Shown: positions 20,068-27,269 of the stretch, in pieces | How positions within the stretch are numbered: the first letter of the stretch is position 1 | Layout: each line of letters starts with the position of its first letter | DNA from: a virus | DNA length: 49,882 nucleotides | IMG/VR virus record: IMGVR_UViG_3300009548_000502 | Span: 1 to 49,882 of that record | Reading direction: 5' to 3' (one strand) | Made by a program: the position numbers and the translations under genes | Notes under the pieces: model-generated | What the model was told of the DNA's origin: nothing | The model's database searches: none | What the model saw: the letters and a program-made list of their open reading frames with translations, nothing else

Positions 20068-21542
20068 GTTCTCAATCTTCCATCCTCAGTCCTCAGCACT
20101 CAGCACTCAGTCCTGCACCTGTGGCGCCGGCCCTTCTTTTGCCTTATCAGAACCGGTGGAACGAAGACCGGGCGGCCATAAAGTTCTGGGAAAAATCACG
20201 GCGCATAGGGGCATCCTATGGGGACGCTTCGGAGAGTTGCCTGCTTGCGGCCGAAGACAAGATGAATACGTTTTACATCTCCTACGATAAATCCATGACC
20301 GAGACATACATAGGCGACGTCGCCATATGGGCGAAACGGTTCGAGATGGCCGTTTCCGATATCGAAGAAGAAACGATCCTGGAAGATGACAAAGAAATTC
20401 ACATCTACCGGGTGAGATTTGCCTCGAGGCGGCACGTGAGCGCACTGACCAGCGCGCCCCGGAACCTGCGGAGCAAGCAGGGCCGCGTAGTCCTCGACGA
20501 AGCGGCCTTTTGCGACGACCTGGACGAGCTTTTGAAGGCCGCGATCGCGCTCGTCATGTGGGGCGGCCAGGTCGAAGTGATATCCACGCACAACGGCGAA
20601 GACAACGAATTCAACCAGTATATCCAGGACATAAGGGCCGGTAAGAAAAAATACTCGCTGCACAGGGAGACGCTCGACGAGGCCCTGGCCGAGGGACTTT
20701 ACAGGCGGATCTGCCTCGTAAAAGGCGAAGAATGGAGCCAGAAAAAGGAAGAGGAGTGGCGCCAGCAACTCATAGATTTTTACGGCGACAACGCCGACGA
20801 GGAACTCTTTTGCATCCCGAGCAAGGGCAGCGGCCTTTATCTGACGCGGGCGCAAATCGAAGCGTGCATGAGGGCCGAAATCCCCGTTATCAGGTGGGCC
20901 CCGCCGGCGCAGGATTTTGTCGATTGGAGTGAGGCGCAGCGCGTGCTGGAAATACAGGACTGGTGTGAAGAAAATCTCGCCCCGCTTTTGAGCCGGCTTG
21001 CGCCCGCACTGCCGAGCTATGTCGGGGGGGACTTCGGAAGGCTGGGAGATCTTTCCGTATTTTGGCCGGCGCAGGAAATGCCCAATCTTCTTCTGGCGAC
21101 GCCTTTTATCCTCGAACTGCGCAATATGCCGTTCGAGGCGCAGAAGCAAATATTTTACTTCATTTGCGACCGGCTCCCGCGATTCAGCGGCGGGGCGCTC
21201 GACGCCAGAGGAAACGGCCAATATCTGGCCGAAGTCGCCCGGCAGAAATACGGTCCGGACCGGATAGCCGAAGTGATGCTGACTGAAGGCTGGTATCGCG
21301 AAAACATGCCGAAATTCAAGGCGCGGATTGACGACAAGGAATTGCTCATCGCCAAAGACAGCAGGGTCATGGAGGATTTGAGATCGCTTAAGATGATCAA
21401 GGGCGTGGCGAAGGTCCCGGAGTCTAGCCGGGTGAAAAAAGACGGCGAGCAGAGGCACGGGGACGCCGCAATCGCCGGGGCGATGGTCGTCTTCGCGACG
21501 TCGATGGAGGCGGAATTTCCGCTGGCGCTGGGAAGCATATAA
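20064..21542 (+). CDS. Terminase large subunit
   Basis: 492 residues. The N-terminal ATPase domain starts LLPYQNRWNEDRAAIKFWEK, then the atypical Walker A region EKSRRIGASY (43-52), a coupling-type segment and Walker B RVVLDEAAFCD (about 134-144), followed by ISTHNGED (motif III-like). The nuclease domain shows GGDFGRLGDLSVFW (about 315-328) with an acidic Asp, and GALDARGNGQ. This layout matches Mu gp28-type terminases. Residues 1-20 (SSQSSILSPQHSALSPAPVA) are encoded by a TCAGTCCTCAGCACTCAGC repeat (20085-20112). It powers DNA packaging into the prohead. Confidence 0.9.
   Translation: MSSQSSILSPQHSALSPAPVAPALLLPYQNRWNEDRAAIKFWEKSRRIGASYGDASESCLLAAEDKMNTFYISYDKSMTETYIGDVAIWAKRFEMAVSDIEEETILEDDKEIHIYRVRFASRRHVSALTSAPRNLRSKQGRVVLDEAAFCDDLDELLKAAIALVMWGGQVEVISTHNGEDNEFNQYIQDIRAGKKKYSLHRETLDEALAEGLYRRICLVKGEEWSQKKEEEWRQQLIDFYGDNADEELFCIPSKGSGLYLTRAQIEACMRAEIPVIRWAPPAQDFVDWSEAQRVLEIQDWCEENLAPLLSRLAPALPSYVGGDFGRLGDLSVFWPAQEMPNLLLATPFILELRNMPFEAQKQIFYFICDRLPRFSGGALDARGNGQYLAEVARQKYGPDRIAEVMLTEGWYRENMPKFKARIDDKELLIAKDSRVMEDLRSLKMIKGVAKVPESSRVKKDGEQRHGDAAIAGAMVVFATSMEAEFPLALGSI
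20085..20112 (+). repeat. CTCAGTCCTCAGCACTCAGC repeat, in frame
   Basis: Encodes SPQHSALSP at the N-terminus of the large terminase. It is the reverse complement of the GGACTGAGGAC family; a copy in the same sense is at 8034-8066 in the gene at 6470. Confidence 0.75.
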
Positions 21543-21576
21543 GAAAGACTTCTCACCATAGAGGCGGAAAAGCATT

Positions 21577-21693
21577 CACCACAGAGGCACAGAGGACATA
21601 GAGGAAACTTCTTTGGGTAAAAACCAATACTTAAAGCTTTTAGGTTTTATGCATAGTGAGGCTCTTCTCTGCGCTCTCTGTGCCTCTGTGGTG
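21577..21693. repeat. Repeat bracket, family A
   Basis: 5' arm CACCACAGAGGCACAGAGGA and 3' arm CTCTCTGTGCCTCTGTGGTG around a 75-base AT-rich middle. A partial extra 5' arm (CTCACCATAGAGG) lies at 21552-21564. The portal start is 14 bases on. Confidence 0.85.
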
Positions 21694-21706
21694 AGGATTT
21701 GATTTT

Positions 21707-23038
21707 ATGCCGGGATTGATGAAGCGAGCCTGGGAGAAGGCGAAGAAAATCGGCAGGCGCAGACAGGAGCCTGTGCGGGAAACGAGGCTTTATCCCAGGT
21801 TAATGAACGTCGGGGGCTACACGACGCGGGAAAAACCGCTCATCAAGCCCACGGCGATGAACGTCCGGAAGTTTTCGCGGACGCCGTATGCCAGGCGCGC
21901 AATAAATACGATCAAGGACCCGATTGGCACTCTATGCGATAGAGGTCAGTGGGAGATCGTACCAAAGCCAGGCGTAGCGTTAACGTCTGAAATTAAAAGG
22001 CAAATCAACATTACAACATCATGTTTGGAGAGGCCAAATCGCGATGATTCGTTCGAAAGCCTGGCCGAGCAAACGGTTGAGGACATTTTAGTATGTGGCG
22101 CCGGCGCGATAGAACAGCAACTCGGATCGGACCCGAAACGGCCCGTATGGCTTTGGCCGGTCGATGGGATGTCCATACAGATATACGCCGGATGGACCGG
22201 GGCGTGGGATGAAGCGAGATACCTGCAGACGCTCGGATACGGCAACATAGGCGGCGTCCAGGGAATCCAGCTTCGGAATGACGAACTAATCTATATCCGC
22301 AAAGATCCGACAACCGAGAACCCGTTCGGCTTCGGGCCGCTAGAAATAGCATTCGCAACCCTCAACCGGCAATTGACGACGGCTGAATATTCCGGGAACG
22401 TAGCCGGAAATGCGCAGCCACAAAATATAATTCTTTTTCAAGGAGCGACTGAAGATCAAATCAAGAGGGTGAGGAGCTGGTGGCACGATGAAATTGAAGG
22501 CCAGGGGGCCATGCCGATTGTTGGCTACCAGGACCTCAAGGCCATAAAGCTCCATGCGGGTAGCGATGCAGCCCTCTATCTCAAATATCAGGAGCATATC
22601 ATCAGGGAGATCGCAGTTCCCTTCGGAATCTCCCCAATGAATATGGGCCTTGAAGCTGATGTCAATCGGAGCACAGCCGAGGTCGCAACAGATCGCGATT
22701 GGGAGATAGCCATCATCCCGACTGCCGGTCTCATTAGACGGCATATAAATAGGGAAATGATCGAAGGGAAACTGGGCTTCTACCAGATACATTTTCGATG
22801 GACCACGCTGGACAGAGAGGACGAAACGGAAGTCGCAAGGAGATATGGAATTGAATACCGCAATAATGCAACTACGCCGAATGAGTATCGAGCAATGACA
22901 AGCAGGCCTCCGATGAAGAGCAAATTCGGGGACATGACTGCGGCGGAAACGCAGATGCTCGTAGGGAAGAAGAAAGACATTCACCACGGAGACACAGAGG
23001 ACACAGAGGACCCGGAGGGAAAAAACGGAAAAGATTAA
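21707..23038 (+). CDS. Phage portal protein
   Basis: 443 residues, the dodecameric ring at the packaging vertex. Features consistent with the HK97/PBSX-type portal family: RKFSRTPYARRAINTIKDPI, LVCGAGAIEQQLGSDPKRPV with GMSIQIY, LIYIRKDPTTENPFGFGPLE and the long helix region LKYQEHIIREIAVPFGISP. Residues 425-437 (IHHGDTEDTEDPE) are encoded by a 5' arm of repeat family A, added at the C-terminus. It is closer to the PF04860-type portal than to Mu gp29. Confidence 0.88.
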   Translation: MPGLMKRAWEKAKKIGRRRQEPVRETRLYPRLMNVGGYTTREKPLIKPTAMNVRKFSRTPYARRAINTIKDPIGTLCDRGQWEIVPKPGVALTSEIKRQINITTSCLERPNRDDSFESLAEQTVEDILVCGAGAIEQQLGSDPKRPVWLWPVDGMSIQIYAGWTGAWDEARYLQTLGYGNIGGVQGIQLRNDELIYIRKDPTTENPFGFGPLEIAFATLNRQLTTAEYSGNVAGNAQPQNIILFQGATEDQIKRVRSWWHDEIEGQGAMPIVGYQDLKAIKLHAGSDAALYLKYQEHIIREIAVPFGISPMNMGLEADVNRSTAEVATDRDWEIAIIPTAGLIRRHINREMIEGKLGFYQIHFRWTTLDREDETEVARRYGIEYRNNATTPNEYRAMTSRPPMKSKFGDMTAAETQMLVGKKKDIHHGDTEDTEDPEGKNGKD

Positions 23039-23040
23039 GA

Positions 23041-23208
23041 GCGCGGAGCGGTGACCGTCCCGCACCCCTCAATATCCGGCGCACGTGCGCGCCCTCACAA
23101 AAGATCGGGCATGAGTTTGAAGTACCGAACGCTGGTTCTAATGCTCAGCGCGGACCTGAACGAAGTGAGGGTTCCGCACATGGCCGGGCAGCCGGCGAAA
23201 CGCATAAA
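23041..23208 (+). repeat. Repeat B interrupted by repeat C (copies B3/C3)
   Basis: B begins GCGCGGAG-CGGTGAC-CGTCCCGC and ends GGCCGGGCAGCCGGCGAAAC. Between CCGGCGCACGTGCGC and CGCACATGGCCGG sits a complete repeat C (23090-23174, GCCCTCACAAAAGATCGG ... GTGAGGGTTC). The uninterrupted B at 31627-31710 has CACGTGC-TATA-GCACGTGG at this place, so C lies in B's loop. Confidence 0.88.
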
Positions 23209-23232
23209 TCATAAATTAGAAAGGGCAATCAT

Positions 23233-23601
23233 ATGAGCGAGCGGAAAAATAAGGGCAAAAAAAAGGCGGAAGCGCCCAGGGAGCCGGGACCGATGGACAC
23301 GGCAGTTATGGTTTGCAAAATTTGCGGGCATCCGGAGTTCGAGGCGGTTTATCAGGTAGTCTGGATAGCCGAAGACCATCCGGCGAATCAAACCGGTCAG
23401 CCATTCTTTCAATCGAGCCTGTTCAAGTACGTCTGCAAAAAATGCGGCGGTGAAGATGCGGTGCTGCCGCCGGGGTTCGAGGCGCTGAGGGCGGCGATGA
23501 AGCAGGCACAAAATCCGATGAGGATCGTGGAAAAGCAATCTCACCACGAAGGACACGAAGGACACGAAGAAGAGCAAAGGCAAAATGGGGATGCGGCTTA
23601 A
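23233..23601 (+). CDS. Zinc-ribbon protein with repeat-encoded tail
   Basis: 122 residues. A zinc ribbon is formed by VCKICGHPEFE (about 31-41) and VCKKCGGED (about 73-81), with a beta hairpin between. The start region is Lys-rich (SERKNKGKKKAEAPREPG). The tail SHHEGHEGHEEEQ is encoded by a CACCACGAAGG arm at 23541-23575. Located between portal and structural genes; function unknown. Confidence 0.6.
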   Translation: MSERKNKGKKKAEAPREPGPMDTAVMVCKICGHPEFEAVYQVVWIAEDHPANQTGQPFFQSSLFKYVCKKCGGEDAVLPPGFEALRAAMKQAQNPMRIVEKQSHHEGHEGHEEEQRQNGDAA

Positions 23602-23613
23602 AAACGGGTGCGA

Positions 23614-23697
23614 AGGCGCCGCCGTGGAAGAAGGCGGCGCTACCGGATAGGAAGATATCTCAATTTATGAGGTAGCGCCGTCTTCCACGGCGGCGCC
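23614..23697. repeat. Two inverted D palindromes forming a long stem
   Basis: D in reverse orientation (23614-23644, GGCGCCGCCGTGG...GGCGGCGCTACC) and forward orientation (23671-23697, GGTAGCGCCGTC...GGCGGCGCC) face each other across 26 bases. They can form one ~28-bp stem, or two separate hairpins. There is no T-run, so termination is not implied. Confidence 0.85.
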
Positions 23698-23729
23698 TTT
23701 GTCAATTTAGCGCAAAAAGGAGAAAACCA

Positions 23730-25403
23730 ATGGCAATCGGCAATGTGAACAACGTCAACCTGGTAGTGAAAGATGCCAACCAGGCGGCTCAGAACATCCG
23801 GGTCAATCAATTCGTTTCGGACAGTTCCTATGGCGGGATCAGCACGATTTGCGATCCGGCGAGCGGGTATGGGGCCACGGTGGCCCAATACCACAACGCG
23901 GACAACCAGGCCCCGGGCGCTACGGCTTACGGCTTGCTGACCGGTGGAGTGGCGCAATTGATCAATCTTGCCGGAAACATCGACCGGCAAAGAGAAGCAG
24001 GCGCCGATAACATACCGGCCGTAGGCTTGCCGATGGGACTCGGCATGAAGGCCATGATCTTCCAGGTCGGGACATCGACGGCCGTTGCAGCGCCGGGATC
24101 CACGACGATCACGCTTGTAGGCGCAACGGGACTTGTGGGCAAGAGCAACGGCGTGCCCTGGCAAATCCAAGTAGGGGACGTGCTCAATTACGACGTCGGA
24201 GGTGCGAATGTTGAACTGGTTATCGTCACGGCGGTGAACAGCGCCACGCCGAGCATCACCGCGACTTTTGCGAAAACGCACGGGGCGAGCGTCGTGGTGC
24301 AGGGATTCACGTTCAACCAGGAGCGGGACGCCAGTGGTGAGAATGATGGCGCGTCCGGAAGTGGCACTTCGGTGGCCGCAGAGTACGAGTATAACGCGGG
24401 CGGCCCCGGCGGCGCCGCCAACTTCGACCGCGCCCGGAACGTCATGGCCAAGGGGATTACGACCGGGACCCTTTCGGGCTATGTGGCGCAGACCGGGAAT
24501 GTCAGCCTGACCCTTTCCGGGGCCCCTGCCGTCAGCGGCATCGGCTCGCTCCAGCCGGGACAGATGATCGTTCTCTACGGCTCCGCAGGCCTCACCGGCA
24601 CATCGAGCCAGGTCGAGGTTGCCTACGTCGGACTGAACTACGTGCCAGGTTCGACAACCGTCCCGATCCTGTGCGGCACGCTCGCTTCTCCAGGCACAAT
24701 CAACAGTTACGCATATACCACAGTCGCCTGGGATTCGTTTGCGGCTCAAAGCCCAGGCATAACCGGGTTCCTGCCCTTCGGCATGGGCGTCGAAAGCGAT
24801 GCGCTTTTCAACTCAGTCGACGGCAAGTTCTACCTGCCCAGGATTGCAGCGGGCAATCCGGGCGCGCTCCTTGTATCGAGCGACGGCTATAAGGCCACAT
24901 ACCGCTATGCGGTGCAGGCTTTCTCTATGGTAGCCACACCTACCGCCTTCCTGGTGATCCAGGGATCTGCCACCAAGACAGTCAGGGTAAAACTGATCAA
25001 GGTCGGCGGCGTCGCAACGGCCGCCGGAAACATGCAGATCCAGGCATCCAGGTGGTCCACTGCAGGGTCGCTCGGGTCCGCCGTGCTTACGGCCGTTACG
25101 GCAGTCAAGCACGATCCGAACGATGCGGGCGCAACGGCCACCATTTCGACGGTCGGGACGGCCAACTATACAACCCAGGGCACAGGGAACAGCACGATTC
25201 TGAGCGCGGACCGCATTCAGTTCTCGGCGGCCGGCACCGGCCTGGCGTACAACCCGGTGGTTTTGGACTTCTCGACCCGCCAGGATAAAGCCTTCGTGCT
25301 TCGCGGCACGTCGGATTTCCTGGTCCTTTCGGGCAATGGAAGCGCGATCCCGGCCGGTGGGGTTGTAGATATCACGGTCGAGACCGAGGAAGATGCGAGC
25401 TAG
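23730..25403 (+). CDS. Large beta-rich structural protein
   Basis: 557 residues with very low cysteine and many short beta-like segments rich in Gly, Ala, Thr and Ser. Repeated phrases such as GSTTITLVGATGL, GTSSQVEVAYVG and TVGTANYTTQGTG suggest beta-sandwich or fibre modules. AAAAAGGAG precedes the ATG. It sits between portal and capsid genes, and is transcribed with them. It is likely a virion protein, such as a head decoration fibre. I do not recognise the family. Confidence 0.6.
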   Translation: MAIGNVNNVNLVVKDANQAAQNIRVNQFVSDSSYGGISTICDPASGYGATVAQYHNADNQAPGATAYGLLTGGVAQLINLAGNIDRQREAGADNIPAVGLPMGLGMKAMIFQVGTSTAVAAPGSTTITLVGATGLVGKSNGVPWQIQVGDVLNYDVGGANVELVIVTAVNSATPSITATFAKTHGASVVVQGFTFNQERDASGENDGASGSGTSVAAEYEYNAGGPGGAANFDRARNVMAKGITTGTLSGYVAQTGNVSLTLSGAPAVSGIGSLQPGQMIVLYGSAGLTGTSSQVEVAYVGLNYVPGSTTVPILCGTLASPGTINSYAYTTVAWDSFAAQSPGITGFLPFGMGVESDALFNSVDGKFYLPRIAAGNPGALLVSSDGYKATYRYAVQAFSMVATPTAFLVIQGSATKTVRVKLIKVGGVATAAGNMQIQASRWSTAGSLGSAVLTAVTAVKHDPNDAGATATISTVGTANYTTQGTGNSTILSADRIQFSAAGTGLAYNPVVLDFSTRQDKAFVLRGTSDFLVLSGNGSAIPAGGVVDITVETEEDAS

Positions 25404-25407
25404 GGCG

Positions 25408-25492
25408 AATTGAGGGATTGAAAAACAATTAAGGGATTGAGGGATTGAAGTTCTAAATTCCTCAATTCTTAAATCCCTAAATGTCTTTCAAT
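25408..25492. repeat. Repeat bracket, AATTGAGGG family
   Basis: 5' arm AATTGAGGGATTGAAAAAC with further units; 3' arm TAAATTCCTCAATTCTTAAA and TCCCTAAAT. The unit AATTGAGG pairs with CCTAAATT except for one G/A mismatch per octamer. The next ribosome site (GGGAG) follows directly. Confidence 0.8.
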
Positions 25493-25507
25493 TGGGAGTT
25501 AAAAATC

Positions 25508-25816
25508 ATGGCTTTTGAACAACATACGATTGAGCGCACTCCCGGATCGAACAGGCCGGCATTGCAGGACCGGTGCATCATCGGGGTGCTTGTGGCCGTG
25601 GCGAACGGGGCCGGAGGCGGCGCAGGGCAAAGCGTAACCACGGCCGTTGCCGGACTTCGGCTGCCGGCAGCCTATGACGTGATCGTGACGCCGAACCAGG
25701 ACGCGGTCGCATACGTGACGAGCAAGACGCTGACCGGGTTCAGCGTGGTGCTCAACCCGAGGCTTGCGGCCAATACGCTCGCGGCCGGGACGTTTGATGT
25801 TTTGATCGTGGCGTAA
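25508..25816 (+). CDS. Small structural protein, possible head decoration
   Basis: 102 residues from the ATG at 25508 (GGGAG about 9 bases upstream). Hydrophobic beta-like strands ADYDVIVTPNQDAVAYV and TLTGFSVVLNPRL, with an Ala/Gly-rich start, suggest a compact beta domain. Placed among head genes. It could be a capsid cement protein or a minor virion component. No family recognised. Confidence 0.5.
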   Translation: MAFEQHTIERTPGSNRPALQDRCIIGVLVAVANGAGGGAGQSVTTAVAGLRLPAAYDVIVTPNQDAVAYVTSKTLTGFSVVLNPRLAANTLAAGTFDVLIVA

Positions 25817-25820
25817 GAAT

Positions 25821-25890
25821 TAGGTCAGGGGTCCGGGGTTAGGGGTTATAGGTGTTTACCCATAACCTATTACCTCTCACCCATTACCCA
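25821..25890. repeat. Repeat bracket, GGGTTATAGG / CCTATTACC family
   Basis: GGGGTTAGGGGTTATAGG and CCCATAACCTATTACCTCTC, CCCATTACCC fill the whole gap between two genes, followed directly by AGGAG. A partial 5' arm (GGGTAATGGGTGATGGGTGA) is found at 36887-36906. Confidence 0.75.
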
Positions 25891-25900
25891 GGAGTTCATC

Positions 25901-26188
25901 ATGGGCTTAATGCAGGGATTATCAGGATTTTGTATAGATTTCAACCTGATGCCGGTCAATTCGTTTGTGCCGGTAGGGACTTACACGGCGCTTGGGTCGG
26001 TGCTTTCGATGTCGGCCGCCGATAAAGTGGCGGGAGAGATCTATGGCGAGGACATGGCCGGCATGCTTACAAGCGCCCAGGTCAAAGCCCGCGAGTTGAT
26101 CATGCAGCTCAATTCGATTTTGAGCCGGCTGCCGGCAGGCGACAGTAACATAGCGACGCTGCAGACGTTGATTGCGGATTTGAGCTGA
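25901..26188 (+). CDS. Small structural protein, paralogue of the next gene
   Basis: 95 residues. The C-terminal half (KARELIMQLNSILSRLPAGD, SNIATLQTLIADLS) matches the end of the protein at 26434 (KCAELIDLLGFIV, ANIATVNTQITNLS), so the two are tandem paralogues. The N-terminal half is hydrophobic and may be structural. AGGAG precedes the ATG. Function unknown. Confidence 0.55.
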   Translation: MGLMQGLSGFCIDFNLMPVNSFVPVGTYTALGSVLSMSAADKVAGEIYGEDMAGMLTSAQVKARELIMQLNSILSRLPAGDSNIATLQTLIADLS

Positions 26189-26200
26189 CAAATAACTGTC

Positions 26201-26416
26201 TCACGCGAAGACGCGAAGCCGCGAAGAGGTAAAAGACAAAGAAGTATCACACGGAGACGCGGAGACGCAGAGAGGGGGAAGGAGAATGCAGAAAAAACAG
26301 AAAGCATCGGGGGGTGGCTTCCTGTTTTGCCTGCTAAGCCAAAAGTTTTCTCTGCGGCTCCGCTTCTCCGCGTGAGAGGTTTTTGTTTTTCTTCGCGTCT
26401 TCGCGTCTTCGCGTGA
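26201..26416. repeat. Nested repeat brackets
   Basis: Outer pair: TCACGCGAAGACGCGAAGCC at 26200 and TTCGCGTCTTCGCGTGA ending 26416. Inner pair: CACACGGAGACGCGGAGACG at 26248 and CTGCGGCTCCGCTTCTCCGC ending 26375. The gap of 245 bases contains no gene besides these. Confidence 0.85.
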
Positions 26417-26433
26417 AAAAGGAGAATTAAATC

Positions 26434-26655
26434 ATGGGAGTGAAGACCGTACTTGCAGGCATTACCCTGACCGCCGCCGACTTGACGCAGGCGGAAAAGA
26501 TCAGCGCAGACCCGAACGGATTGATGCAGCAGGCGCAGGAAAAATGCGCGGAACTGATCGATCTGCTCGGTTTCATCGTGGCCGATATCCTGACTCCGGC
26601 CAGCGATGCGGCCAATATCGCCACTGTGAATACTCAGATTACGAACCTAAGCTGA
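26434..26655 (+). CDS. Small structural protein, paralogue of the previous gene
   Basis: 73 residues. Helical, with PASDAANIATVNTQI near the end and KCAELIDLLG in the middle, both shared with the preceding gene. AAAAGGAG precedes the ATG. The duplication is flanked by repeat brackets. Function unknown; possibly a minor capsid or scaffold component. Confidence 0.5.
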   Translation: MGVKTVLAGITLTAADLTQAEKISADPNGLMQQAQEKCAELIDLLGFIVADILTPASDAANIATVNTQITNLS

Positions 26656-26657
26656 GC

Positions 26658-26805
26658 ATTCACCGCAGAGGCGCGGAACGGCCTCACCACAGAGACACGG
26701 AGAGCATCGAGGAAAGAAAACGGCATAGTTAAAGAAGGGGACCTCTTGTCCCCTCTTGATTGTCTTTCTCCGTGACCTCTGTACCTCTGTGGTGGAATTT
26801 CGAAA
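26658..26805. repeat. Repeat bracket, family A
   Basis: 5' arm CACCGCAGAGGCGCGGAACG and CACCACAGAGACACGG; 3' arm CTCCGTGACCTCTGTACCTC then TGTGGTGG. AAAGGAGC follows, ahead of the ATG at 26816. Confidence 0.8.
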
Positions 26806-26815
26806 GGAGCTAATC

Positions 26816-27097
26816 ATGGCGACGAAAACGAGCGAAAAAGCGGTGGCAGGAATGCTGCCTGGTGAAGGGCTGGTGAAGGAAGAAGCGGCAAAAGCCAAGC
26901 CCGAGCAGCAAAAAAGCCATACCGCAAAGCTTATGGAAGCGCAGTCTCAGCTCGAAGCTGCCGCAAATGCCGCGCAGAAGGCCGGAGACTACCCGGCCCA
27001 CGCGTTGCTTCACGCGGCGTATGTGAGCATTAACGATCTTATGCTGCGCCTCAAGGCGGCCAAGCCGCATTTGGCGAAGTACGGGAAGGCGGATTGA
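26816..27097 (+). CDS. Small helical protein
   Basis: 93 residues, almost entirely helical and charged, with LMEAQSQLEAAANAAQKAGD and HALLHAAYVSINDLMLRL. AAAGGAGC lies 5 bases ahead of the ATG. It precedes the protease-scaffold gene. A scaffold or head-assembly accessory role is inferred from position and composition. Confidence 0.5.
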   Translation: MATKTSEKAVAGMLPGEGLVKEEAAKAKPEQQKSHTAKLMEAQSQLEAAANAAQKAGDYPAHALLHAAYVSINDLMLRLKAAKPHLAKYGKAD

Positions 27098-27102
27098 GGG
27101 AT

Positions 27103-27256
27103 TCTCCATTTAGGAATTTAGGAATTTAAGAATGAACCCTCACTTCATTCGGATTCGCGTTGAATATTTCAACCCGTGTGAAGCGATTTAAGTTCGGCGT
27201 CCGATCTTTTGTGAGGACGCAATTCTTTAATTCCTCAATCCTTCAATCCCTCAATT
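27103..27256. repeat. Repeat bracket of TAGGAATT family enclosing reversed C (copy C4)
   Basis: Arms TTTAGGAATTTAGGAATTTA and TTTAATTCCTCAATCCTTCA flank C on the minus strand (27134-27220, GAACCCTCACTTC...GTGAGGACGC). There is no gene in this 172-base gap. Confidence 0.85.
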
Positions 27257-27269
27257 AGGAGTAATCGCA

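Noticed and set aside
20196-21575. 459-codon leftward open frame opposite the large terminase
   Set aside because: High GC at third positions makes long antisense frames likely. The rightward frame has clear terminase motifs, and the antisense protein is rich in Arg/His/Pro with no domain.
23614-23697. Intrinsic terminator formed by two facing D palindromes
   Set aside because: The stem is strong but there is no T-run, and head genes on both sides should be co-transcribed.
23640-24749. 369-codon leftward open frame opposite the 557-residue structural gene
   Set aside because: No ribosome site and composition typical of an antisense frame; start lies inside the rightward gene.
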